Assembly (NCBI RefSeq): GCF_051549785.1
Contig: NZ_CP189974.1
Coordinates: 930,001-994,000 of the forward strand
From: Caldatribacterium sp051549785
Lineage (GTDB): Bacteria; Atribacterota; Atribacteria; Atribacterales; Caldatribacteriaceae
Direction: 5' to 3'
Length of the DNA stretch: 64,000 nucleotides
Shown: piece after piece, positions 25,421 through 33,408 of the stretch
How the letters are laid out: each line of letters opens with the position of its first letter
Numbering within the stretch: position 1 is the first letter of the stretch
Made by a program: the position numbers and the translations under genes
The notes under the pieces: model-generated
Told to the model about the DNA's origin: nothing
Seen by the model: the letters and a program-made list of their open reading frames with translations, nothing else
The model's database searches: none

Positions 25421-25538
25421 GGATGAAAGGGCAAACTCTCCGAAAGGGGAGGGCGCAAAGCCACGGGCCTAAGGCACAAAGCTACGGCGGCCGGGCTGCC
25501 AAGCCCTCTCCCCTTTCTGAGAAGCCCGGAAAGGGGAG
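25421..25538 (+). promoter_or_regulatory. Cyclic-di-GMP-I (GEMM-I) riboswitch with SD-masking hairpin
   Basis: The aptamer (about 25421-25503) has the GEMM-I core: GGGCAAAC, a 6-bp stem closed by a GAAA tetraloop, GGCGCAAAGCC, a P2 helix carrying a CCTAAG/TACGG receptor for that tetraloop, and the closing GGCCGGGCTGCC. The first-strand guanines are intact, which in the known family favours c-di-GMP over cGAMP. Downstream, CTCCCCTTT (25508-25516) pairs perfectly with AAAGGGGAG (25530-25538), the SD of the protease gene. This implies control of translation. The pyrimidine arm could also pair with GGGGAG in the aptamer, giving a switch. Confidence 0.88.
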
Positions 25539-25545
25539 GATGCTC

Positions 25546-26553
25546 ATGAGGCGGAAGAACCTTCTCTTTTTTGGTTTCCTACTCCTTGTGCTCTTTGTCT
25601 TCGTTACAGGGTGCACGGTCCCCGATGTTCCCGCTCCTGAGGAAGAAGCCGCCCGGATTCAGGGAGCTTCGGCCATCATCACCGGGACGGTGAAGGACTC
25701 CTCCACAGGGTTGGGCATTCCCGGGGCCAGGGTGGAGGTGCGGGGAACGTCGCTTTCGGCACTCACCGATTCCCTGGGCCGCTACACCATACCGGGTGTC
25801 CCCCCGGGGACCTTTGAGGTCGTGGCCTCGAGGGAGGGCTATGTGACCTCGTCCCGCTCGGTGAAAGTGCAGAGGAAGAGCACCGTCACCCTGAACTTCT
25901 CCCTGCAACCTGTGCCCGCCACCACACCGACCCCCACACCAACTCCTGCCCCCGCGACGACCCCGACTCCCACCCCCACGACCACCTCGGCCCTGGACCT
26001 TGTCATGACCTACGGGTGGGGGAAGTCCAACGTCGTCCGCTGGAGGGACGGGGTGGTCCAGGTGTACGACGCCACCCAGTATGAAGGGGTGAACCTCGTC
26101 GACCTCCTCAACCGGTGGAACGCCGTCATCGGAGGGACCACGGTTTTTGAGCTTTCTCCAAACCCCGAAAGCCCTATCCAGATTGCCTATGACGTGGCCA
26201 CAGTCACTGCTCTGGGTCCGGGGACCTGGGGCGTCACCTACGTGTGGTGGTCAAACTACGCCATCACCAGAGCGAAGATACTCCTCCTTCCCTGCGGGAC
26301 CTACTACGGGGGGATGCGCCTGTGTCCTGAGCCGAGGCTCTACCTCCATGAGCTCGGGCACGCCATAGGCTTTGGGGGACACACAAGCGATGGAGGAGTG
26401 ATGGATGCCACCGCCCCGAACACGGTCATCACGAGCACCGTGAGCACGATGCTTCAGACCCTCTACAGCCTCCCGGTGGGCTACCCCCTCACCAAGGCCC
26501 CCGTGACTCCGAAAGACGGCATGGCGGTAATTCCGCTGCGGTGGAGGGAGTGA
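25546..26553 (+). CDS. Lipoprotein metzincin-like zinc protease
   Basis: This 335-residue exported protein has a lipobox VTGC near residue 22 and a carboxypeptidase-regulatory-like beta domain (about 40-115, IITGTVKDSSTGLGIPGARVEV). A Thr/Pro linker follows, then a matrixin-like catalytic domain with the zinc motif HELGHAIGFGGH and a Met-turn GGVMDA. The lipid anchor places the protease on the cell envelope. ATG 25546 is 6-7 bases after GGGGAGG, and ATG 25540 abuts that SD. It has its own sigma-28-type promoter and c-di-GMP riboswitch. Its target is unknown, but the convergent surface lipoprotein is a candidate. Confidence 0.82.
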   Translation: MRRKNLLFFGFLLLVLFVFVTGCTVPDVPAPEEEAARIQGASAIITGTVKDSSTGLGIPGARVEVRGTSLSALTDSLGRYTIPGVPPGTFEVVASREGYVTSSRSVKVQRKSTVTLNFSLQPVPATTPTPTPTPAPATTPTPTPTTTSALDLVMTYGWGKSNVVRWRDGVVQVYDATQYEGVNLVDLLNRWNAVIGGTTVFELSPNPESPIQIAYDVATVTALGPGTWGVTYVWWSNYAITRAKILLLPCGTYYGGMRLCPEPRLYLHELGHAIGFGGHTSDGGVMDATAPNTVITSTVSTMLQTLYSLPVGYPLTKAPVTPKDGMAVIPLRWRE

Positions 26554-26564
26554 GGGAAGCAAAA

Positions 26565-26593
26565 ACCGGAGGGTGGCAGTGCCACCCTCCGGT
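26565..26593 (-). terminator. Bidirectional terminator between convergent genes
   Basis: A 14-bp perfect inverted repeat, ACCGGAGGGTGGCA with its complement and a 1-base centre. On the minus strand it is followed by TTTTTGC, so it best terminates the surface lipoprotein gene. It may also stop the protease transcript. Confidence 0.85.
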
Positions 26594-26598
26594 CGTCT

Positions 26599-27903
26599 TC
26601 ATGGAGAGGTCTTTTGCTCTGTGCTGCAGTGGCCCGGGCCGATATCGCCGTTGTTGTACTCGTCGAGGAGACTGGCATAAGAGGTCGCCAGGTTGCGAAC
26701 GTCTCTGGGGATAGTGGACGTTGGTCCGTACTCGCCGAAAAATTCCTTTGCCCACGCTATAGCCTCGTTAACCTCAGAGGTTGAGCTTGCTCCGTTCAGG
26801 ATGTTGAGCTGAGCAGCGATGTACTGGTGGGCCAGGATGTAGTAGGCGTTGCCTCTGGGCGGGGTTTTGAGGACTTCAAGCCAGGTTTGTCCGCTCTTGA
26901 AAAATTCTGCTCTTGGATTACTGCCTGCTGGCCACATCCCGGGGTGGTTCTTCCAGTACCCCAGGGTGTAGGTGCAGCCGCCGCCAGTGATAGCGCAATT
27001 CCAGCCTATACCAATAGCGGCACTGGCAGGGCGCTCTTCTTCAGAATCGGATTCGATCAGGGTAGCAATATTTTCAAGGGTGACTGTCTGCGGGCCTTCT
27101 TTGTCCGAACAGAAACCTGCTTCTTTCAGTGTTACGGTATAAGTGATGGTCCAGGTAGTCTGATCTGTGCCACCCGCATCACCCACCGTCCACGGGCCGG
27201 AGTTGTCTATGGTGCATGTGAAGCCTTCTGGGCAGGTGAAGTCATCCTCGATAGTGGCGGTCTCGTCGATGTAAGCGATGGTTGGTTCGGAAGGAAGCGA
27301 AAAATCCGCTTTGGGCTCTGGTCCAAATGCTTCATTCAGGTGGCCGGAGTGGTTGGTGATGGTGACCTTAACCGTGTTCCGGTAAATTGCACCCTCAACG
27401 GGAGTAAAGGTGATTTCGTAAGGGTAATCCTTGGTGTCGCCAGGTCCAAGCTGCGTGCTCGGTGTGATGGTCTGGCTTGCCCCAGGAAGATCCTGGAACT
27501 GCCCTGCCCCGGTCTTGTACTCCACCTGGTCCACGAGCGTCAGATTCTCGGTGGCTACCGCGCCACCGTTTGTCACCGTGATTGTGCCTCTCACCCCGTA
27601 CGCTTCGGTCTCTGAAGCTATTGCTCTTGTAGCCGTCAGGGTGTAGGTGATGGACCCGTCACTGTTGACCTTGGCGGTTTTCGTCAGCGTCCAGTTGTAG
27701 GTAATCACTTTCTCCCAGAACCCCGTGGCGGTCTTCGAAGCCAAAAGCGTCGTTCCCGATTGTCCTTGTCCACCTCCTCCGCCTCCCTGTCCTTGTCCAC
27801 CCTTCACACTTGGAACCCGGGCTTCCTGGAAACACCCTCCCACGAGGGCCAGGAGAACCCCGACCACCACCGCTATGACGAGGAATTTTGTGGCCTTCTT
27901 CAT
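26599..27903 (-). CDS. Large surface lipoprotein with beta-sandwich repeats
   Basis: The 434-residue exported protein has lipobox VGGC near residue 23, then a Gly/Gln-rich linker. Two beta-sandwich segments of DUF11/CARDB character follow (about 65-200 and 215-310, with VRGTITVTNGGAVATENLTLVDQV and the Cys pair TCPEGFTC). The C-terminal domain starts GCTYTLGYWKNHPGMWP, a motif seen in many secreted adhesin-like proteins, and goes on to a helical end. ATG 27903 has GGAGGAGG upstream. I propose a surface structural or adhesive protein. It faces the c-di-GMP-controlled protease gene and is a plausible substrate. The function is not established. Confidence 0.72.
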   Translation of the reverse strand: MKKATKFLVIAVVVGVLLALVGGCFQEARVPSVKGGQGQGGGGGGQGQSGTTLLASKTATGFWEKVITYNWTLTKTAKVNSDGSITYTLTATRAIASETEAYGVRGTITVTNGGAVATENLTLVDQVEYKTGAGQFQDLPGASQTITPSTQLGPGDTKDYPYEITFTPVEGAIYRNTVKVTITNHSGHLNEAFGPEPKADFSLPSEPTIAYIDETATIEDDFTCPEGFTCTIDNSGPWTVGDAGGTDQTTWTITYTVTLKEAGFCSDKEGPQTVTLENIATLIESDSEEERPASAAIGIGWNCAITGGGCTYTLGYWKNHPGMWPAGSNPRAEFFKSGQTWLEVLKTPPRGNAYYILAHQYIAAQLNILNGASSTSEVNEAIAWAKEFFGEYGPTSTIPRDVRNLATSYASLLDEYNNGDIGPGHCSTEQKTSP

Positions 27904-28817
27904 CGCTCTTCCTCCTCCCCTTCTGGGGATAGTCTGCTTGCCCATATTAAATCCCGGGAGGGCGAGAAAAGATATAGGCCGTGTGGCCTATTTTGCAGAT
28001 GGGGAAGACCTATTGTCTTCAGGTCTTCGCTAATCTTTCCCTGGAGACCTGGGTATTCCTGCAATCTCAGCAACTCCCCGTGGAGATCCTGGAAGGGAAA
28101 AACTGGGGACTTTCTCCGGGCCTCCGCCAGGGGGTGGGGAATTCACAAGGTTCCGCTAAGGAGCGAAAGTGCAGAAAACGAAGTGGCTTCCAGGTCCTCC
28201 TTCAGAGAACCTTAAAAGAGCTGGATTCGTGGTGCACCTCAGTAGAACTGCGTCGTGAAATCCCGAAGTGGTAGCGGGATGGTCTCTCTTGTCTCTCCCG
28301 GGGCCTTTTTCTTTTCTACAGGGAGTGCCATCAAGGGCTTTCCAGAGTCCATGGACTCCGAAGGATCGCCGGGATCACCTGCACGGGGTAAAAAACCTGA
28401 AGCATCTCCTGCCGATGAGAGGAGGGATTCAACCCCAAAAACCTCCAAAGCCTCAGGGACAGATCCAGAAGACCCAGGAAAGTCAGAAAGCCGGTGGACC
28501 CCAGAACTTTTGGGGAGAATTTTCCTACCCCGGGGGAAGAGAGGAGCCCTGGGAGGAGCTGAGAGGTACTGGACTTTCCGGTGTACCGCATGATGTAAAC
28601 CCGCACATGGGGGTTGCGGGAACCGTTTGCGCTGAGTATACTTCCTTTTAAGGAGCGCAGGCACAGGTGGTTGAGACGCCCCGGAGGGACACAAGAGCAA
28701 CAAAAGGTGCATCCTTCCCTCAAGGAGGAGTGGCGCTGGGTCTTTTGAACTCCTTCGTCTCCCCAAAGGTGCAGGGGTTGCCCTTTGGCGCAGGGTACAT
28801 CCGGCCGTGGTTCCTGG
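27904..28817. other. Long gene-poor region with inverted repeats
   Basis: The 914 bases upstream of the surface lipoprotein gene hold no convincing gene. Several open frames on both strands lack an SD and show no codon bias or recognisable domain. Two inverted repeats lie near the lipoprotein start: ATAGGCC/GGCCTAT (27974-27991, 4-base loop) and GAAGACCT/AGGTCTTC (28004-28028, 9-base spacer). A TTTAATAT -10-like box lies near 27946-27951 on the minus strand. A minus-strand frame 28239-28766, ending near LRDFTTQFY, could be a decayed gene. Confidence 0.4.
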
Positions 28818-29591
28818 CTAAGCCTTCTTCGCTGCCACAAGGCATGCTCCAAGGCCAGCAGTAAGGAGCGGTTCGGGAGGCACAAGGACCGGGCATCCAG
28901 TGCGTTCCTCAAGGAGTTTCAGGACGGCCTGGTTTTTTGCCACGCCCCCGGTGACCACAAGAGGGGGAACTATGCCCAGGCGTTCTCCAAGGGCTTTCAC
29001 CCGTTCGGCTACCGCAGCGGCCACGGCTCGCACGAGGTCCTCCTTGCGCTTCCCCTGGGCAATGTATCCGACGAGCTCTGATTCGGCAAAAACCGCACAG
29101 GTTTGAGAAAGCGTCAGGAGTTCCCGGGCCCTGGCAAAGAGGATGCCGTAGTCCTCGAGCTTGATTTCAAGCACCTGGGCCATGAGTTCCAAGAATCGTC
29201 CTGTTCCGGCGGCACATTTGTCGTTCATCACGAAGTCAAGCACCCGTCCTCCCTCGCCGAGGCGAATGACCTTGCTGTCCTGCCCTCCGATATCGATGAC
29301 TGTCCTCGCCTGAGGAAAGAAGTACGCCACTCCCTGGGCCTGGCAGGTGATTTCGCTCACCACAAGCTGCGCACCCTCAACCTGGTAGCGGCCGTAGCCC
29401 GTGGCCACGATGAAACAGTCCCTCTCCGGTAACCCTGCGGTTTCGAGGGCCCGTTTCAGTACCTCTTTCGCCCGTTCTCTGGGATTGACACCGCTTGGGA
29501 GGACTGCAGAGCCGCGGATGGTCTTTCCATCCCAGAGGACGCAGGCAGTGGACTGCGACCCAACGTCGATTCCGGCAAAGAGCATGGGCAT
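28818..29591 (-). CDS. BcrA/BadF/HgdC-family ATPase activase
   Basis: This is an ASKHA-fold ATPase of the family that drives low-potential electrons into 2-hydroxyacyl-CoA dehydratases or benzoyl-CoA reductase. Over 257 residues it has the phosphate-1 motif FAGIDVGSQSTACVLWDG, VIDIGGQDSKVI, the Fe-S cysteine in NDKCAAGTGRFLE, the second cysteine in LSQTCAVFAESE, and the adenosine motif VVTGGVAKNQAV. Two such cysteines per monomer hold the bridging [4Fe-4S] cluster of the dimer. I set the start at ATG 29591. No dehydratase or reductase partner genes are in the window. It is divergent from dhaK. Confidence 0.87.
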   Translation of the reverse strand: MPMLFAGIDVGSQSTACVLWDGKTIRGSAVLPSGVNPRERAKEVLKRALETAGLPERDCFIVATGYGRYQVEGAQLVVSEITCQAQGVAYFFPQARTVIDIGGQDSKVIRLGEGGRVLDFVMNDKCAAGTGRFLELMAQVLEIKLEDYGILFARARELLTLSQTCAVFAESELVGYIAQGKRKEDLVRAVAAAVAERVKALGERLGIVPPLVVTGGVAKNQAVLKLLEERTGCPVLVPPEPLLTAGLGACLVAAKKA

Positions 29592-29680
29592 CACCTGGTT
29601 TCCTATGGTCCGAAGGAAAGGTACCACAGAGAGGTTTCCGGAGCAAGGGTTCTTTTTGAGGAAGTTTTGTCTTCCGGGTC

Positions 29681-29709
29681 TTGATGGTCACAGGTCTATC
29701 TGCGACAAT
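29681..29709 (+). promoter_or_regulatory. Promoter of dhaKL
   Basis: TTGATG at 29681-29686, a 17-base spacer and GACAAT at 29704-29709, about 30 bases before the dhaK ATG. Confidence 0.6.
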
Positions 29710-29739
29710 AGAGGCAACGCAGAGGAGGAGGGGCAGGCG

Positions 29740-30738
29740 ATGAAAAAGTTCATCAACCGTCCAGAAAACCTCATTGAGGAGATGCTCGAAGGTTTCGTGA
29801 AGGCCCATCCTGACAAGGTCCGCCGCCTCGAGACCGAGCGGGTCCTCGTCCGGAAAGACGCCCCCGTGGAAGGCAAAGTGGGTATCGTCACCGGAGGAGG
29901 TTCAGGGCACAAGCCGGCCTTCATCGGCTACCTGGGGAGAGGGCTTGTCGATGCGGTGGCGGTGGGGGATATCTTCGCTGCCCCACCGGTGTCCAGGGTC
30001 TATGAGGCCATCAAGGCCGTGCACAGCGGGAAAGGGGTGCTCCTCTGCCTTGGGAACTACTCCGGGGACGTCATGAACTTCGGCATGGCCAAGGAACTCG
30101 CCGAGGCCGAGGGGATTCCTGTGGAGCACATCATCGTGAACGACGACGTGGCCTCAAGCCCCAAGGGGAAAGAGGAGAACCGCCGGGGCGTGGCCGGGGA
30201 AGTGGTCCTCTGGAAGGTGGTTGGGGCTCTGGCCGAAGAGGGGGCAGACCTCCCAAAGCTCAAGGAGGTCGGAGAGCGGGTCGTCCGAAACACCCGGAGT
30301 ATAGGCGTGGCCCACACCCCTTGTATCCTCCCCACCACTGGGAAACCGAGTTTCGCTATCGGCGAGGACGAGATGGAGATTGGGGTGGGGCACCACGGGG
30401 AGCCGGGGATTAAACGCACGAAGATGATGGCTGCCGATGAGGTGACGACCCTCATGATGGAGGCCATCCTCGAAGACCTCCCCTTCCGCTCAGGGGATGA
30501 GGTCCTCGTCCTTGTGAACGGCCTTGGGTCCACTCCCCTCCTTGAGATGTACATCGCCTTCCGCAGAATCGCCGAAATCCTCACCGAGAGGAGCATCAGC
30601 ATCCACCGCACCTACATCGGGGAGTTCTTCACCTCCCTGGAGATGGGTGGGTTCTCCATCACCCTCACGAGACTCGATGACGAGCTCAAGCGCCTCATCG
30701 ATGCCCCCTGCGATGGGGTGCACTTCGTGCAGCACTGA
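29740..30738 (+). CDS. dhaK: Dihydroxyacetone kinase subunit DhaK
   Basis: DhaK binds dihydroxyacetone covalently through a histidine hemiaminal and receives phosphate from DhaL. The 332-residue protein shows the N-terminal MKKFINRPENLIEEMLEGF, the substrate loop TGGGSGHKPAFIGYLG, CLGNYSGDVMNFGMA, NDDVASSPKG and the active-site histidine in GVGHHGEPGIKR. ATG 29740 has AGGAGGAGGGG upstream. dhaL follows after 13 bases. No dhaM gene is in the window, so the phosphoryl source (PTS via DhaM, or ATP) is open. The product DHAP is the substrate of MgsA encoded nearby. Confidence 0.93.
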   Translation: MKKFINRPENLIEEMLEGFVKAHPDKVRRLETERVLVRKDAPVEGKVGIVTGGGSGHKPAFIGYLGRGLVDAVAVGDIFAAPPVSRVYEAIKAVHSGKGVLLCLGNYSGDVMNFGMAKELAEAEGIPVEHIIVNDDVASSPKGKEENRRGVAGEVVLWKVVGALAEEGADLPKLKEVGERVVRNTRSIGVAHTPCILPTTGKPSFAIGEDEMEIGVGHHGEPGIKRTKMMAADEVTTLMMEAILEDLPFRSGDEVLVLVNGLGSTPLLEMYIAFRRIAEILTERSISIHRTYIGEFFTSLEMGGFSITLTRLDDELKRLIDAPCDGVHFVQH

Positions 30739-30751
30739 GCGGAGGTGTCCC

Positions 30752-31393
30752 ATGGAGGCCATTCCCTTTTCCCGGTTCAAAGAAGCCTTCACCCGGATCC
30801 TCGAGAACCTCGAGAGACACCGGGAGGAGCTCAACGACCTCGACGCCCCCATCGGGGATTCCGACCACGGGGAGAGCGTCTGCCGGGCCTTCGCCAAGGT
30901 CAAAGAGGCAGTGGAGGCCTTCCCCGAAGACCACAAAGACATCGGTGCCCTCTTGGCAACGGTCGGGAAGACCATCCTCTTCTCTGGGGGTGCTGCCATG
31001 GGGCCGCTCTACGGGACGGCCTTCCTTGATGCCGGGAAGGTCGCTTTGGGGAAGTCCTCCCTCACCTTCCCCGAGTTCGTCGAGGTCTTCGCCGCCTTTG
31101 TGGAAGGAGTGCGGCGCCGGGGAGGAGCTGAGCCCGGGGACAAGACCATGTACGATACCCTCTATCCTGCCCTTCTTGCCCTCAAGGGTGCCTGTGAAGC
31201 GGGGAAGTCTCTCGAAGAAGCCCTGGAGGAAGCGAAAGAAGCCGCACGCCTTGGCATGGAGTCCACGAGAGGAATGCTCGCGAAAAGAGGCCGCGCGAGT
31301 CGCCTCGGAGAGCGGAGCATTGGCCACATTGACCCCGGAGCTGCCTCGAGTTACTTCATTGTTGAAGCGTGGTTTGAGAGCTTGAAGGAGTAA
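30752..31393 (+). CDS. dhaL: Dihydroxyacetone kinase subunit DhaL
   Basis: DhaL is the nucleotide-binding subunit and carries ADP or ATP with two magnesium ions. The 213-residue helical barrel has the metal motif DAPIGDSDHGE (usually D-x4-GDGDHG, so one Gly is Ser here with the three Asp kept), a phosphate loop FSGGAAMGPLYGTAFL, and GDKTMYDTLYPAL. The end RASRLGERSIGHIDPGAAS is also typical. ATG 30752 has GGAGGTG upstream. The adjacent DUF2207 gene follows by 3 bases, suggesting cotranscription. Confidence 0.92.
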   Translation: MEAIPFSRFKEAFTRILENLERHREELNDLDAPIGDSDHGESVCRAFAKVKEAVEAFPEDHKDIGALLATVGKTILFSGGAAMGPLYGTAFLDAGKVALGKSSLTFPEFVEVFAAFVEGVRRRGGAEPGDKTMYDTLYPALLALKGACEAGKSLEEALEEAKEAARLGMESTRGMLAKRGRASRLGERSIGHIDPGAASSYFIVEAWFESLKE

Positions 31394-31396
31394 GGT

Positions 31397-33199
31397 GTGG
31401 CCGGAAAAGAGGTCCTCAAAAAGCTTGTCGTTGTGGCTTTTCTGGTCTTCCTCTTTTTCCTCTTCCAGCTGGGGAATCCCTATCTCTCCGCCTATTTCTC
31501 ATCTCTCTATGCCATTGAGCAAGCCACAATCACTCAGCGGATGCTTCCAACGGGAGAGTTTGAGGTTGCAGAGGAGATTGTCTACCGCATGCGCAAACCC
31601 TTCCGGGGGGTGTTCCGGGAGGTTTCCCCCTCCCGGTATGTGGAGATTGAGGATGTCAGGGTCTCAACCGAGGGGGTTCCGGCGAAGCACCTTGAATGGG
31701 AGTACCTCACGCCCAGGGGGTTTTCCGTCCGGGTGTGGCTGGTTCCCTTTGGCAGTGATTTTCGCCTTGACCCGAGAGCCTACCCCCGGGTAGTGCTCCG
31801 CATCGCCTACAGAGCCCGGTACGTCTACGAGAATGGTCCCTCCGTTGCCCAGGTTTTCCGCCAGTTCTGGGGGGAGTGGGATTCGTGGGCTTCTGATGTC
31901 CGGGGCATCTTTGAGTTCCCCGAGAACGTGACGATTGAGCGGGTCTACACCCATCCCGCTCTTTGTGTCACCCGGGAGGGGAACCGTTTCGTCATTTCTG
32001 CCCGCCATCTCCCTCCCAAAGCCTTGGCCGAGGTTCGCTTCGTGGCACAACCCTTGCCCAATCTTCCCTATGCCGCTTCAAACCCTTCGCTGACTCTTGA
32101 AGACATCGAGCGGGAGGAGGGTTTCTACCGGAGCGAGGTACGGAATGCCCTGCTTTTCTCTCTGGGGCTTTTTGGGATTTGCTGCGTTCTGCTCCTTCTC
32201 GTTTTCCTCCGCTTTGGGCGAGAACCTGAGGTTTCGTATGAGCGCCTTTACGAAGAGGAGCCACCTCATGACGACCCTCCCGATGTGGTCAACGCGATTG
32301 TGAAAAACCTCGGGTGGTCTGTGGACGACGACGGCGTTGCTGCCGTACTCTTGCACCTGTACCATCTGGACTTAGTGGACTTTGCCGAGGAAGGAAAAGC
32401 CATCGTCCTGAAAGGTAGCGCCGTTCCCCAGAACCTCCCTCAAACCGAGAAGGCCCTTTTTGCGCTTCTCCAGCGCTTTGCCGAAAATGGGGTGTTCCGT
32501 TTTCAGCCTCTCAGGGAGAAGCTCGAGCGGTCCCTGAAGGAGGCCAAAAGTTTCAACAGTGCTCTTTCGTCGTACCGGAAGGAGGTTGGCAGGGAACTCG
32601 CCCGGCGAAAGTACCTCCGCACCACGGGGAATATCCTGGCAAAGGTCATCGCCGTGTTCATGGTGCTCGCTTCCCTCGGACCCCTGAGCGTGACTGACCG
32701 ACCTACTCTCGCCCACCTTGCGCCTTTCTTTACCGTTCTTTCGGGAATGTTCTTCTTCACCGGGGCTGGGGTCCTTGTGACCCGCCGGGACCGCTTTGGG
32801 AGCTGGAGCCCAGAAGGTCGCCTTTACTACCTCCGCTGGAAGGCTTTTGCCCGCTTTCTGAACGATTACTCCCTTATGGCAGAACATCCACCTGAGTCCG
32901 TTGTCCTTTGGGAGAAGTACCTCATTTACGCTACAGCTCTGGGTATAGGGGAGAAGGTCCTGCAGCACCTCCGTAGGCTCATTCCCCAGGAAGTTTGGGA
33001 ACGGGAAAGCTCTCACCACGTCTTCTATGGGCCTTTGGTGTTCTTGCCGGCAAGGAATTTCCGGGAGCTTGCAACCACGGCCTCAGCGACTGTGACTCGG
33101 GCCTCTTCAGGAAAAGGTGGAGGTTTCGGTGGGGGATTTGGGGGTGGGGCGGGAGGCTTTGGCGGTGGTTCCGGAGGAGGCCGGGGCGGGGCGTTTTAG
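31397..33199 (+). CDS. DUF2207 membrane protein with glycine-rich tail
   Basis: The 600-residue protein has an N-terminal membrane helix, an extracytoplasmic DUF2207 domain (about 35-225), a second helix (near 250-270, LFSLGLFGICCVLLLLVFL), a cytoplasmic part, and two further helices near 415-465. It ends with a SGKGGGFGGGFGGG-type glycine tail, a feature seen in many DUF2207 proteins. Its function is unknown. The GTG start has AAGGAG 6 bases upstream. A T-tailed hairpin overlaps the stop codon, so it closes the dhaKL transcript. Confidence 0.82.
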   Translation: MAGKEVLKKLVVVAFLVFLFFLFQLGNPYLSAYFSSLYAIEQATITQRMLPTGEFEVAEEIVYRMRKPFRGVFREVSPSRYVEIEDVRVSTEGVPAKHLEWEYLTPRGFSVRVWLVPFGSDFRLDPRAYPRVVLRIAYRARYVYENGPSVAQVFRQFWGEWDSWASDVRGIFEFPENVTIERVYTHPALCVTREGNRFVISARHLPPKALAEVRFVAQPLPNLPYAASNPSLTLEDIEREEGFYRSEVRNALLFSLGLFGICCVLLLLVFLRFGREPEVSYERLYEEEPPHDDPPDVVNAIVKNLGWSVDDDGVAAVLLHLYHLDLVDFAEEGKAIVLKGSAVPQNLPQTEKALFALLQRFAENGVFRFQPLREKLERSLKEAKSFNSALSSYRKEVGRELARRKYLRTTGNILAKVIAVFMVLASLGPLSVTDRPTLAHLAPFFTVLSGMFFFTGAGVLVTRRDRFGSWSPEGRLYYLRWKAFARFLNDYSLMAEHPPESVVLWEKYLIYATALGIGEKVLQHLRRLIPQEVWERESSHHVFYGPLVFLPARNFRELATTASATVTRASSGKGGGFGGGFGGGAGGFGGGSGGGRGGAF

Positions 33200-33210
33200 G
33201 AAAACGCCCC
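33188..33210 (+). terminator. Terminator of the dhaKL-DUF2207 operon
   Basis: A 10-bp stem GGGGCGTTTT/AAAACGCCCC with loop AGG that contains part of the stop codon, then TTTCTGTGTCCCTTT. Confidence 0.85.
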
Positions 33211-33300
33211 TTTCTGTGTCCCTTTCCATCTCACCGTGAGGTAATGTGCGAGTTTGTCAACCCGAATCTGCAGTAAACCCCGATTCCTCTCTGAGCCCCG

Positions 33301-33355
33301 GAGGTTTGCCGCAAAATCAGTCAAAGTGCGGAACCTCTTATGGCCTAGAGGACTG
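33301..33355 (+). ncRNA. Possible structured RNA with a pseudoknot
   Basis: A hairpin with GAGGTT (33301-33306) pairing AACCTC (33332-33337) and CCGCA (33309-33313) pairing TGCGG (33327-33331) leaves a 13-base loop. CAGTC in that loop (33318-33322) can pair with GACTG at 33351-33355. The rest of 33211-33408 has no gene. I recognise no known RNA family. Confidence 0.25.
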
Positions 33356-33408
33356 CAAGGGTATTACGCAGGAACGGGTAGGTATCCGCGCGGTGGGTTG
33401 GGGGGTTC

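Noticed and set aside
25920..25990. ACC/CCC-rich short tandem repeats
   Set aside because: They encode the Thr/Pro linker between the domains of the metalloprotease.
28021..28080. A CTGAGA ... ACCC pattern on the minus strand resembling a TPP riboswitch
   Set aside because: The essential downstream element (GAACCTGA-type) and the three-way helix pattern are missing.
33120..33199. Glycine-rich tandem repeat in DNA
   Set aside because: It is the coding repeat of the DUF2207 glycine tail, a usual family feature and not a mobile or CRISPR repeat.
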